Of a stretch of 64,000 nucleotides of DNA, positions 9,179-17,612 are shown piece after piece. Location of the stretch: positions 56,840 to 120,839 of the forward strand of contig NZ_PJJS01000048.1 of NCBI RefSeq assembly GCF_002929845.1. The letters are read 5' to 3'. The notes below the pieces were generated by a model. It was given only the letters and a program-made list of their open reading frames with translations, made no database searches and was not told where the DNA came from. How positions within the stretch are numbered: position 1 is the first letter of the stretch; each line of letters starts with the position of its first letter. Origin of the DNA: Cryobacterium sp. M96. GTDB lineage: Bacteria; Actinomycetota; Actinomycetes; Actinomycetales; Microbacteriaceae. Made by a program: the position numbers and the translations under genes.

Positions 9179-10632
9179 GCAACAGCAACACCCCCGCCGC
9201 CCGTGCTTGGGAACACCGTGCGGGGGAGCTGGGAGACCGGCTGCCCGACGGCTTCACCGTGGGCGTGGCAACGTCCGCTTTCCAGATCGAGGGTGGCGCC
9301 AGGCAGGGCGGTCGCGGCGAATCGAGTTGGGACACGTTCACGGCCACCGCCGGGCGCATCCGTGACGGCTCCAACGCATCCGTTTCGACCGATCACTTCA
9401 ATCGGCTCGAGGAGGACGTCACGCTGCTCCGCGAACTGGGCGTCGACGTCTATCGGTTCTCCCTGGCCTGGTCCCGGCTGCAGCCCGATGGCCGCGGCTC
9501 GCTCAGCCGGGCCGGCCTGGCCTTCTACGACCGGCTGCTCGACGGGCTCCTGGTCGCGGGGATCAGCCCGATGGCGACCCTGTTCCACTGGGACACCCCG
9601 TTGCGGTTGCGCGGCGGCTGGCTGAACCGAGACACCGCGATGCGGTTCGGCGACTACGCCCACCAGGTCGGCGAGGTGTTCGGGGACCGGATCGACTCCT
9701 GGCTGACCCTGAACGACCCCGCGACGGTGACCCTCAACGGCTACGCCCTCGGCACGGATGCCCCGGGGGAGGCCCGGCTCTTCGGTGCCCTGCCGGCGGC
9801 GCACCATCAGCTGCTTGCTCACGGACTCGCTGTGCAGGGGCTGCGCGCCGCCGATGTGCGCGGCCGGATCGGGATTTCCAACGTGCACTCGCCCGTGCAA
9901 TCCGCCAGCGGCCGCGAAGCCGACGAGGTTGCCGCCGCGCTCTTCGACGTGCTGCACAATCGCGTCTACGCCGACGCGGTGCTGCTCGGCCGCTACCCGG
10001 AACCGCCGGAGCCCTACCAGGTGCCGATGCGGATGCTGCTGGAAACCGACCCGGACGACCTCCGCACCATCCACCAGCCGCTCGACTTCTACGGGCTGGG
10101 CTACTCCCAGCCGAGCCGGATCAAGGCCGGCGCCGCTGCCCCGAAGACCCTGAACGGGCCGCCGCCCAGCGGGCCGCCGGAAAAGGTCGTGGCCTTTCCC
10201 TTCCACGTCACCCCGTTTCGCGAGTTCCCGGTGACCAACGCCGGCACGGCCATCGCGCCCGAATACCTCGGTGTGGCCCTCGGCGAACTGCGCGACCGCT
10301 ACGCGGAGAACCTGCCGCCCGTCTGCATCACGGCCGGGGGAGCGAGCTTCCCCGACGTCGCCGACACGTGGGGTGCCGTGCACGATCCGGCGCGGATCGA
10401 CTACCTGGCCGAGCACATCACGGCGGCGCTCGCCGCGGTGGCCCCCGGCGGGATCGCCGACGGGGTCACCCTGCAGGGCTACCTGGTCTGGTCCCTGCTG
10501 GACAGCTTCGAATGGACGGCCGGCTACACCCAACGGTTCGGCCTCGTGCACGTCGACTTCCAGAGCGGCACCTGCACCCGCACCCCCAAGTCTTCCTACC
10601 GCTGGCTGCAGACGGTGCTCTCCGCCCGCTGA
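9175..10632 (+). CDS. Glycoside hydrolase family 1 protein lacking both catalytic glutamates
   Basis: The 485 residues follow the GH1 barrel end to end: FQIEGGARQGGRGESSWDTF, the DHFNRLEEDVTLLRELGVD helix, FSLAWSRLQP, LFHWDTPLRL, and the late VWSLLDSFEWTAGYTQRFGL. However, the acid/base motif TLNEP reads TLNDP (Asp181) and the nucleophile motif TENG reads ITAGG (Ala387). Loss of the nucleophile should abolish normal retaining hydrolysis, so this is probably a non-hydrolytic family member, a sugar-binding protein, or an enzyme with another mechanism. The reading frame is intact and translationally coupled (ATGA overlap) to the oxidase, so it is not an obvious pseudogene. Confidence 0.85.
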   Translation: MSNSNTPAARAWEHRAGELGDRLPDGFTVGVATSAFQIEGGARQGGRGESSWDTFTATAGRIRDGSNASVSTDHFNRLEEDVTLLRELGVDVYRFSLAWSRLQPDGRGSLSRAGLAFYDRLLDGLLVAGISPMATLFHWDTPLRLRGGWLNRDTAMRFGDYAHQVGEVFGDRIDSWLTLNDPATVTLNGYALGTDAPGEARLFGALPAAHHQLLAHGLAVQGLRAADVRGRIGISNVHSPVQSASGREADEVAAALFDVLHNRVYADAVLLGRYPEPPEPYQVPMRMLLETDPDDLRTIHQPLDFYGLGYSQPSRIKAGAAAPKTLNGPPPSGPPEKVVAFPFHVTPFREFPVTNAGTAIAPEYLGVALGELRDRYAENLPPVCITAGGASFPDVADTWGAVHDPARIDYLAEHITAALAAVAPGGIADGVTLQGYLVWSLLDSFEWTAGYTQRFGLVHVDFQSGTCTRTPKSSYRWLQTVLSAR

Positions 10633-10708
10633 CGGTCGCGTGGGGCCGGTCGTCGCCGCGTTACTTGGAGTGTGTCGGGAAGCGCATGTGAGCCTCAGGG
10701 CGCGCGGT

Positions 10709-10714
10709 TATGAT
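10709..10714 (+). promoter_or_regulatory. Candidate -10 box for lemA-htpX
   Basis: TATGAT, within GGTTATGATAATTCG, is the clearest -10 hexamer between the GH1 gene and lemA. It lies about 70 bases upstream of the lemA start codon. No good -35 hexamer is seen at the usual spacing. Confidence 0.4.
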
Positions 10715-10785
10715 AATTCGTGCGTCGTAAAAAACGCCGCCGCGGCCTGCTTGCCCGCCCCGCCTCACCTCAAGGAGAAGCTGCC

Positions 10786-11352
10786 ATGGAATGGCTCATC
10801 CCGGTCCTCATCGTTGTTGCACTCGTCGTCATCATTGGGATTTACCTCTGGGCCACGTACAACTCTCTCGTCACCCTCAAAGTGCGCGTGGACGAGGCAT
10901 GGAGTGATATCACCGTTCAGTTGAAGCGCCGGGCCGACCTGATCCCGAACCTGATCGAGACGGTCAAGGGCTACGCGGCACACGAGCGGGCCGTTTTCGA
11001 GAACGTCACGAAGGCACGGGCCGAGTCGCTCAACGCGCAGGGTCCGGCCGAGGCCGCCGCCGCCGAGAACCACATGCAGACCGCGCTGCGCAGCATCTTC
11101 GCCGTAGCGGAGGCGTACCCGCAGCTGCAAGCCAGCCAGAACTACCTGCAGTTGCAGGGCGAGCTTGTCGACACGGAGGACAAAATCCAGGCCTCACGCC
11201 GGTTCTATAACGGCGGCGTTCGGGAACTGAACACGAAGATCCAGGTCTTCCCCAACAACCTCATCGCCCGCAACCTCGGGTTCACCCAGCGAGACTTTTT
11301 CGAGGTGTCCGACTCCGCCGCCATCGCGGAGCCGCCTCGCGTTCAGTTCTAG
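10786..11352 (+). CDS. lemA: LemA family membrane protein
   Basis: A 188-residue protein with one N-terminal membrane helix (MEWLIPVLIVVALVVIIGIY) followed by the long helical LemA domain. YNSLVTLKVRVDEAWSDI, LKRRADLIPNLIETVKGYA and the C-terminal RRFYNGGVRELN are family hallmarks. The ATG at 10786 is preceded by AAGGAGAAG. LemA proteins are anchored outside or at the membrane with a soluble helical bundle; their molecular role is poorly known. Pairing with the membrane protease HtpX 12 bases downstream is a recurrent arrangement in bacteria and suggests a shared function in envelope quality control. Confidence 0.9.
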   Translation: MEWLIPVLIVVALVVIIGIYLWATYNSLVTLKVRVDEAWSDITVQLKRRADLIPNLIETVKGYAAHERAVFENVTKARAESLNAQGPAEAAAAENHMQTALRSIFAVAEAYPQLQASQNYLQLQGELVDTEDKIQASRRFYNGGVRELNTKIQVFPNNLIARNLGFTQRDFFEVSDSAAIAEPPRVQF

Positions 11353-11364
11353 CGGACGGCTTCC

Positions 11365-12252
11365 ATGTACAGCGCAATTGCGCGCAACAAGCGCAACACC
11401 GTCTTCATCATCATCCTGTTCATCGCCATCATCGCGGGTCTCGGCTGGCTCGCCAACGCGGTCTATAGCACGCCCGGTGACTACAGCATCCTGATCTTCA
11501 CGGTCGTCTTCGCCACGGGGTATGCCGTGGTGCAGTACTTCGTGGCCGGTCGCCAGGCGATCGCGATGAGCGGCGGCATCCGCATCACCAATCAATCGGA
11601 GAATCCGAGGCTCTGGAACATCGTCGAGAACCTCTCGATCACCACCGGCACGCCGATGCCCGCGATCTATGTCATCAACGACCCGGCGCCGAACGCCTTC
11701 GCCACCGGGCGCGACCCGGAACACGCGATCGTCGCGGCCACCACCGGCCTGCTGGAGATCATGACCGACTCCGAGCTCGAGGGCGTCATGGCGCACGAGC
11801 TCGGCCACGTGCGCAACTACGACATCCGCCTGTCGATGGTCGTGTTCGGCCTCGTCGTCGCCGTCGGGTTCATCTCGGACATCTTCCTTCGAATGGCGTT
11901 CTTCGGCCGGAACAGCAAAAACAATGGCAGCCCCGTCATCATGGTGGTCGGTCTCGTCGCCATGCTCGTGGCGCCCCTGATCGCCACGATCGTGCAGCTT
12001 GCGGTGTCGAGGCAGCGCGAATACCTGGCGGATGCGACGGCCGCCCTGACCACGCGGCATCCGGACGCCCTGGCCAGCGCACTCGGCAAGCTCGAGGCCT
12101 TCGGGCGCCCGATGAAGAAGCAGAATACCTCGATGGCCCACCTCTGGATCGCCGACCCGCTCAAGCCCGGCGTGATGGACAAGCTCTTCGCCACGCACCC
12201 GCCGATCGCCGAGCGCGTCGAGCGCCTGCACACGATGGGCCGCAAGTTCTGA
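11365..12252 (+). CDS. htpX: HtpX-like membrane zinc metalloprotease (M48)
   Basis: The 295-residue protein has two N-terminal helices, the zinc-binding MAHELGHVRNYD motif (HEXXH), two more helices, and the third zinc ligand region REYLADATAALTTRHP. This order is the standard M48B/HtpX layout, in which the active site faces the cytosol and damaged membrane proteins are cleaved. It follows lemA by 12 bases with the same orientation and probably shares its transcript. Length is normal for the family. Confidence 0.93.
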   Translation: MYSAIARNKRNTVFIIILFIAIIAGLGWLANAVYSTPGDYSILIFTVVFATGYAVVQYFVAGRQAIAMSGGIRITNQSENPRLWNIVENLSITTGTPMPAIYVINDPAPNAFATGRDPEHAIVAATTGLLEIMTDSELEGVMAHELGHVRNYDIRLSMVVFGLVVAVGFISDIFLRMAFFGRNSKNNGSPVIMVVGLVAMLVAPLIATIVQLAVSRQREYLADATAALTTRHPDALASALGKLEAFGRPMKKQNTSMAHLWIADPLKPGVMDKLFATHPPIAERVERLHTMGRKF

Positions 12253-12268
12253 CCTGCTTCGACGGCCG

Positions 12269-13468
12269 CTAACGCAGCTCGGCGGCCAACGCCTCGGCGA
12301 GATTGCCGCGCCGTTCCACCTCGATCTGTGGCAGGCCCTGCCAGGCGGCGGCCTCCTTGAGAACAGATGAGAGACGCCCGGCCGTGTCCGACGGCGCGCC
12401 CGGCTCCACCCAGGCCGCGCGCACCCGCAGCACCTGCGCCTGCCGGTCGTTCTTCAAGTCGACCCGGCCCACGATCGTGTCTCCGAGCAGCACGGGCAGG
12501 CAGTAGTACCCGAACACCCGCTTCGGTTCGGGCGTGTAGATCTCGATCCGGTAGTGGAACCCGAACAGGCGCAACGCGCGCGCCCGTTCCCAGACGACCG
12601 GGTCGAACGGCGACAGCAGGGTCGCGGCATCCACCCGGCGCGGGAGCCGCGCGTCGCGGTGCAACCAGGCGCCCCCCGATGCGCCGCCCGCACCCCAGCC
12701 CGGCACCTCGACCGGGATGAGCTCGCCGGCATCCTCGAGGTCGTGGATGGCCGCCAGGGTCGCCGGGCCGCGCAACCGGAAGTAGTCGGCGAAGTCCTTC
12801 CCCGTGCCGATTCCGTGCGCTCGCGCCGAGCGACTCACCAGCTCGCGGTGCGCGTCGTCCCGGCCGATCGTGCGCTCCCGCAACTCCCGCGGGAACACCT
12901 GCTCCGGCAGCCCGTAGACCCGCTCGAACCGTTCCCGGCCCGAGATCGCCACGTCGCCCCAGCGGAACAGGGTCTCCAACCCGGTCTTCACGTCCGACCA
13001 GCCCCACCACGGGCTGCGGCGGCGGTTCGCGTCGTGCTCGATGGCGCTCGCGCGCAGGGGACCGTTGGCGGCAAGCTCGGCGAGCAGCCAGTCGAGCATC
13101 GGCCGGTTGCCCTGAGCCCACGCCTCGGTTGCCGACCGGGTCCGGAATTCGCGCATCCGCCAGCCGAAGAGCGGCCAGGCGTCGCGCGGCAGGAACGATG
13201 CCTCGTGCGCCCAGTACTCGGTGAACCGGGATTCGCGGCCCGAGGTCAGCCGGTCCAGCTGCGCCTTGTCGTAGGCGCCGAGTCGGCTGAACGCCGGCAT
13301 ATAGTGGCTGCGCTCGAACACGTTCACGGAGTCGATCTGCAGCAGCCCGAGCCGGTTCACCAGGGCATCCAGTTGACGGATGCCCGGCGTCACTGACGGC
13401 GGGCGGCCGAAGCCCTGCGCGCCGAGCGCGATCCGGCGGGCAAGGGCTGGGGAGATCGTCTGCACCAC
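12269..13468 (-). CDS. HTH_42 winged-helix DNA glycosylase of the YcaQ/AlkX type
   Basis: A 399-residue member of the AlkZ/YcaQ family, monofunctional glycosylases that release bulky alkylated bases and unhook interstrand cross-links. The N-terminal LLQIDSVNVFERSHYMPAFS contains the Gln-hydrophobic-Asp catalytic pattern typical of the YcaQ (AlkX) branch, as against Gln-x-Gln in the AlkZ branch. Three winged-helix units and a C-terminal barrel with GRVDLKNDRQAQVL are in place. The GTG start at 13466-13468 is followed by a second GTG. On its strand a TAGGGT hexamer ends six bases before the start, fitting a leaderless transcript. It is divergent from the ABC importer. Confidence 0.8.
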   Translation of the reverse strand: MVQTISPALARRIALGAQGFGRPPSVTPGIRQLDALVNRLGLLQIDSVNVFERSHYMPAFSRLGAYDKAQLDRLTSGRESRFTEYWAHEASFLPRDAWPLFGWRMREFRTRSATEAWAQGNRPMLDWLLAELAANGPLRASAIEHDANRRRSPWWGWSDVKTGLETLFRWGDVAISGRERFERVYGLPEQVFPRELRERTIGRDDAHRELVSRSARAHGIGTGKDFADYFRLRGPATLAAIHDLEDAGELIPVEVPGWGAGGASGGAWLHRDARLPRRVDAATLLSPFDPVVWERARALRLFGFHYRIEIYTPEPKRVFGYYCLPVLLGDTIVGRVDLKNDRQAQVLRVRAAWVEPGAPSDTAGRLSSVLKEAAAWQGLPQIEVERRGNLAEALAAELR

Positions 13469-13628
13469 TCTCCGACCCTAGTGGCACGCTTCAGACGGCA
13501 TTCACCCGATGTTCAGCGGCGCACCCCCTCACGGTCGACGGCTGCTCCTAGCCTCGCTTTTACCGGCTACCCGGCTCCACACGTCCGCGTTCTCGCGCGG
13601 CGGCCGACACCGGTCCGACGGAGGAAAC

Positions 13629-14762
13629 TTGTTCACCACCCGCATCCTGGCCGCCCTGGCCACGGCCACCGCCCTCGCCCTGAGCCTGTCCGCCTGCTCC
13701 GGTGCCGCGGATGCCGGTCCCGGCACCACGGGGGTCGATGCCGCCTCCGCGACCAGCCTCTCCGCCTTCGGCGACCTGGCCGCCCTCGAGGACGCGGCCC
13801 GGGCCGAAGGCGCCCTGAACGTGATCGCCCTGCCGCGGGACTGGGCCAACTACGGCGCCGTGCTCGACGCATTTTCCGAGAAGTACCCGGAGATCACCAT
13901 CACCGAGGCCTCGCCGGACGCGTCCAGCGCCGAGGAGATCCTGGCCGCGGACAACCTCGCCGGGCAGGACACTGCCCCCGACGTATTCGACCTGGGCCTC
14001 GCGGTGGCGCTGTCCAGCACCGATCGCTTCGCGCCCTATCAGGTGGCGGCATGGGCCGAAATCCCGGATGCGCTCAAGGAGGCCTCCGGGCTGTACACGG
14101 GCGACTACGGCGGCTACCTGGCGGTCGGCTACGACCCCGACGCCGTTCCCGCGCCGACCGAGCTGCGTGACCTGCTCGGCGCCGAGTACACGGGCAAGGT
14201 CGCGATCAACGGCGACCCGACACAGGCCGGGGCTGCGTTCGCCGCTGTCGGGCTGGCCACCGTGCAGAGCGGGAGCGATGTGAGTGACTTCCAGGCCGGC
14301 ATCGACTTCTTCGACGAGCTCAACCAGGCCGGCAACTTCGTCAAGATCGACCCGACTTCGGCGACCATCGCGTCGGGTGAGACCCCGGTGGTCTTCGACT
14401 GGGACTACCTCAACGTGGGCTACGGCACGAGTCTGGCGGGCGAGCGCAACTGGGAGGTCGTCGTCTTTCCGGGAACCGGGTACGCCGGCTACTACAACCA
14501 GGCCGTGAACAAGGATGCCCCGAACCCGGCCGCAGCCAGGCTCTGGCAGGAATTCCTCTACAGCGACGAGGGCCAGAACCTCTGGCTCTCCGGTGGCGCC
14601 CGCCCCGTGCGCGCCGAGGCGATGGCGGCGGCCGGCACCATCGACGCCGCGCTCTTCGCCGCACTCCCTGCGGCCCCGGCCGAGACGGTCGTCCCCTCCG
14701 AGGCGGAGAGCGCCGCGGGGGCCGCGCTCCTCGGCGCGAAGTGGGCCGCAGCTGTCCGGTAG
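13629..14762 (+). CDS. ABC importer substrate-binding lipoprotein (spermidine/iron family)
   Basis: The protein of 377 residues starts at TTG 13629, preceded by GGAGGAA. The signal peptide ends in the lipobox LSLSACSG, so the mature protein is lipid-anchored outside the membrane. The body (ARAEGALNVIALPRDWANYG, FSEKYPEITI, then AAARLWQEFLYSDEGQNLWL) is of the type II periplasmic-binding fold found with ferric iron, spermidine/putrescine, thiamine and phosphonate importers. It leads a four-gene operon with two permeases and an ATPase. The ligand cannot be read from sequence. A minus-strand frame of similar length is a shadow. Confidence 0.85.
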   Translation: MFTTRILAALATATALALSLSACSGAADAGPGTTGVDAASATSLSAFGDLAALEDAARAEGALNVIALPRDWANYGAVLDAFSEKYPEITITEASPDASSAEEILAADNLAGQDTAPDVFDLGLAVALSSTDRFAPYQVAAWAEIPDALKEASGLYTGDYGGYLAVGYDPDAVPAPTELRDLLGAEYTGKVAINGDPTQAGAAFAAVGLATVQSGSDVSDFQAGIDFFDELNQAGNFVKIDPTSATIASGETPVVFDWDYLNVGYGTSLAGERNWEVVVFPGTGYAGYYNQAVNKDAPNPAAARLWQEFLYSDEGQNLWLSGGARPVRAEAMAAAGTIDAALFAALPAAPAETVVPSEAESAAGAALLGAKWAAAVR

Positions 14763-15612
14763 CCGGCGCGGCACGGCGGCAGCCTTCGGGCTGTTGCCGT
14801 TCGCGGCATATGTGGTGCTCTTCCTGCTCGTGCCTACCCTGATCGCAGTCGGAAGCGGCTTCGTCGACGAGTCCGGGGTGTTCACGCTCGACACTGTGGC
14901 CGCGCTGGGCAACCCGGTCGTGAGAGACGCCTTCGCCGCGTCATTCGGACTGTCGGCACTCACCGCCGTTGTGGGTGCGATCGTCGGTGCCCTTGCCTGC
15001 TACGGCTTGCTCGGCGCGCGCGAGAACGGCCCCCTCCGCGCCGTCGTGGACTCCCTCAGCGGCGTGCTCGCCCAGTTCGGCGGCGTCATGCTGGCCTTCG
15101 CGTTCGTGGCGACTATCGGCATCCAGGGTCTGGTCACCGTGATCCTGCGCGACACCTTCGGCGTCGACATCTTCGCCGACGGGGTATGGCTCTACGAACT
15201 CCCCGGCCTCGTGCTGCCCTACATCTACTTTCAAGTTCCCCTGATGATCATCACCTTCCTGCCCGCGCTGCAGGCACTCAACCCGCACTGGGCCGAGGCC
15301 AACGCAACCCTCGGCGGCAACCGGGCCACCTACTGGTTCCGGATCGCGTTCCCGGTGCTGGCGCCCTCGTTTCTCGGCAGCCTGCTGCTGCTCTTCGCCA
15401 ACGCGTTCTCCTCCTATGCGACCGCCGCCGCGCTCACCAGCCAGGGATCGCAGATCGTTCCGCTGCAGATCCGCTCGGCCCTGACCAGTGAAACCCTGCT
15501 CGGCCGGGAGAATCTCGCCGGGGCGTTGGCGCTCGGCATGATCCTGGTGATGTTCGTCGTCATGTCCGGCTACTCGGCGTTGCAGGCACGGGCGGCCCGG
15601 TGGCAGCGATGA
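14752..15612 (+). CDS. ABC importer permease, first subunit
   Basis: An inner-membrane protein with about six helices. The segment NPHWAEANATLGGNRATYWFR is the EAA loop that docks onto the ATPase. Its frame overlaps the end of the binding-protein gene. In this frame no ATG, GTG or TTG lies at a sensible place: the N-terminus would be expected near GSRRGTAAAFGLLPF, and the only candidate just before it is CTG at 14752. The start is therefore uncertain, and later TTG/GTG codons would cut into the first helix. Length from CTG is 286 residues, normal for the family. Confidence 0.75.
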   Translation: MSGSRRGTAAAFGLLPFAAYVVLFLLVPTLIAVGSGFVDESGVFTLDTVAALGNPVVRDAFAASFGLSALTAVVGAIVGALACYGLLGARENGPLRAVVDSLSGVLAQFGGVMLAFAFVATIGIQGLVTVILRDTFGVDIFADGVWLYELPGLVLPYIYFQVPLMIITFLPALQALNPHWAEANATLGGNRATYWFRIAFPVLAPSFLGSLLLLFANAFSSYATAAALTSQGSQIVPLQIRSALTSETLLGRENLAGALALGMILVMFVVMSGYSALQARAARWQR

Positions 15613-16436
15613 AGGCGGTGGCGCACACCCCCACCCGGCTGGCGCGCGGCCTCATCCTCGGCAGCATCGGCCTCCTCTTCGCCATCCCCATCGTCGCCAT
15701 GGTGGAGTTCACCTTGCGCCGCGGCCTCGCCGGCGGCCACGACCTCTCCCGCTGGACGGCCCTGTTCCAGGGTGGCTTCGCCGGCCCGTACCGTTCGGTT
15801 CTCGTCGCGCTCGGGAACTCGGTCGGGCTGGCCGTGGGCACCGTCTCGATCGTTCTCCTGCTGCTGGTGCCGACCTTGCTGCTGGTGCACCTGCGGTTTC
15901 CCCGCCTGCGCCGCGTGATGGAGTTCGTCTGCATCCTGCCCATCAGCATCCCGGCCATCGTCCTCGTGGTCGGCCTGGCCCCGGTGTACTCGGTGCTCGC
16001 CCGCCTGCTTGGCAGCGGCGTGTGGACCCTCGCGTTCGCCTACGGCATCACGGTGCTCCCGTTCGCCTACCGGGCCATCCAGACGAACCTCGACGGCGTC
16101 GACGTGTGCACGCTCAGTGAGGCGGCCCGCACGCTCGGCGCGGGCTGGGTGAGCGTGCTCGTGCGGGTACTGATCCCGAACCTGCGCCGCGGCATCCTCG
16201 CCGGCGCGTTCATCTCGGTCGCAGTCGTGCTCGGCGAATTCACGATCGCCTCCCTGCTCAACCGCATCACCCTGCAGACCGCGCTCGTTGTCGTGAGCAA
16301 GGCCGACCCCTACACGGCCGTCATCCTGTCTCTGCTCGCACTCACCTTCGCATTTCTGCTCTTGCTCGTCATCGGGCGTCTCGGCACGGTTCGCGCCGGC
16401 AGCCGGCGACGGCCCACCACCGGAGGTCAGCTATGA
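15609..16436 (+). CDS. ABC importer permease, second subunit
   Basis: A 275-residue membrane protein with about six helices and the EAA loop LSEAARTLGAGWVSVLVRV. The ATG at 15609 overlaps the preceding stop (ATGA), indicating translational coupling; a GTG nine bases earlier at 15600 is a possible alternative. It should pair with the preceding permease to form the channel of a PotB/PotC-like importer. The next gene again overlaps its end by four bases. Confidence 0.85.
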   Translation: MKAVAHTPTRLARGLILGSIGLLFAIPIVAMVEFTLRRGLAGGHDLSRWTALFQGGFAGPYRSVLVALGNSVGLAVGTVSIVLLLLVPTLLLVHLRFPRLRRVMEFVCILPISIPAIVLVVGLAPVYSVLARLLGSGVWTLAFAYGITVLPFAYRAIQTNLDGVDVCTLSEAARTLGAGWVSVLVRVLIPNLRRGILAGAFISVAVVLGEFTIASLLNRITLQTALVVVSKADPYTAVILSLLALTFAFLLLLVIGRLGTVRAGSRRRPTTGGQL

Positions 16437-17533
16437 ACCAGAACCAGCTTCGGACCCAGAATCAGAACCGGGACCGTTCGGTGGCGACCGCTCCGGCGGG
16501 AGCCTCGGTGCGCTTCGCGGGCGTGGTGAAGGACTTCACCGGCCACCGTGCCCTGGCCGGCTTCGATCTCACCCTGCACGCGGGCGAGTTCGTCGCCCTG
16601 CTCGGCCCGAGCGGTAGTGGCAAGACCACCGCGCTGCGGGTATTGGCCGGGCTCGAATCCACGGATGCCGGAAGCATCCTGATCGACGGAGCCGACGTGT
16701 CGACACTGCCGACGAGCCGGCGCGACCTGGGCATGGTGTTCCAGTCCTACTCGCTGTTCCCGCACCTCAGCGCGGGCGAGAACGTCGAGTTCGGCCTGCG
16801 CATGCGGAAGGTCCGCGGCGAGGAACGGCGCGCCCGAGCGGCCGCGGCCCTCGCCCTGGTCGGGCTCGACGCCCACTACGACCGCTTCGCGCACCAGCTC
16901 TCCGGCGGTCAGCAGCAACGGGTGGCGCTGGCGCGCGCCCTCGTCACCGAGCCCCGGGTTCTCCTGCTCGACGAGCCGTTGTCGGCCCTTGACGCCCAGG
17001 TTCGGGTGGTGCTGCGCGAGGAGATCCGGCGCATCCAGACCGAACTGGGCATCACGACCCTGTTTGTCACGCACGACCAGGACGAGGCGCTCGCCGTGGC
17101 CGACCGCGTCGCCGTGATGCGGGCGGGTTCCATCGAGCAGGTCGGAGCACCGGAAGAGCTCTACACCCGGCCGGCCTCGTCGTTCATCGCGGACTTTGTG
17201 GGGCTCAGCAATCGACTGGTCGGCGTGGTGCGCCACGGGTTCGCGCGGGTTCACGGTGCCTCTCTGCCGCTACTCGACCCCTCGCAGGCGGATGGCGCTG
17301 TGTCCGTCTCCGTGCGGCCGGAAGACCTCGAATTCGGCGCTGCGGGGGCACCAGGGGTCGTGCTCTCGTCGAGTTTCCACGGCTCGCTCCGGCGCACGAG
17401 GGTGCGCCTGGACGACGGCGCGTCGCTCGTCGTGCAGCACGGCGCGCGGCTGCATCCGTCGGCCGGGGACCGGGTCCTGGTGCGGTTCACGGGCGCGCCC
17501 GTCTCGGTCGACCCGCTCCCCTCTCCGGCGTAG
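16433..17533 (+). CDS. ABC importer ATP-binding protein (PotA-like)
   Basis: The ATPase of the importer, 366 residues. Walker A is LGPSGSGKTTALR, the Q-loop is MVFQSYSLFPHLS, the signature is LSGGQQQRVALARAL, Walker B is LLLDEPLSALD, and the switch histidine is in FVTHDQDEALAV. A C-terminal TOBE domain from about residue 270 (VSVSVRPEDLEF) is typical of importers for spermidine, iron or sugars. The start overlaps the permease stop and is preceded by CGGAGG. An N-terminal Asn/Gln-rich tail of about 15 residues is not part of the fold. Confidence 0.92.
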   Translation: MNQNQLRTQNQNRDRSVATAPAGASVRFAGVVKDFTGHRALAGFDLTLHAGEFVALLGPSGSGKTTALRVLAGLESTDAGSILIDGADVSTLPTSRRDLGMVFQSYSLFPHLSAGENVEFGLRMRKVRGEERRARAAAALALVGLDAHYDRFAHQLSGGQQQRVALARALVTEPRVLLLDEPLSALDAQVRVVLREEIRRIQTELGITTLFVTHDQDEALAVADRVAVMRAGSIEQVGAPEELYTRPASSFIADFVGLSNRLVGVVRHGFARVHGASLPLLDPSQADGAVSVSVRPEDLEFGAAGAPGVVLSSSFHGSLRRTRVRLDDGASLVVQHGARLHPSAGDRVLVRFTGAPVSVDPLPSPA

Positions 17534-17612
17534 TGACCGGTCCGGGGCCTGAGGCAGCGAGCACCTTTGGCCCATACCGGAGACGGCACGTGTGATTGCC
17601 TAGACTGATGCC

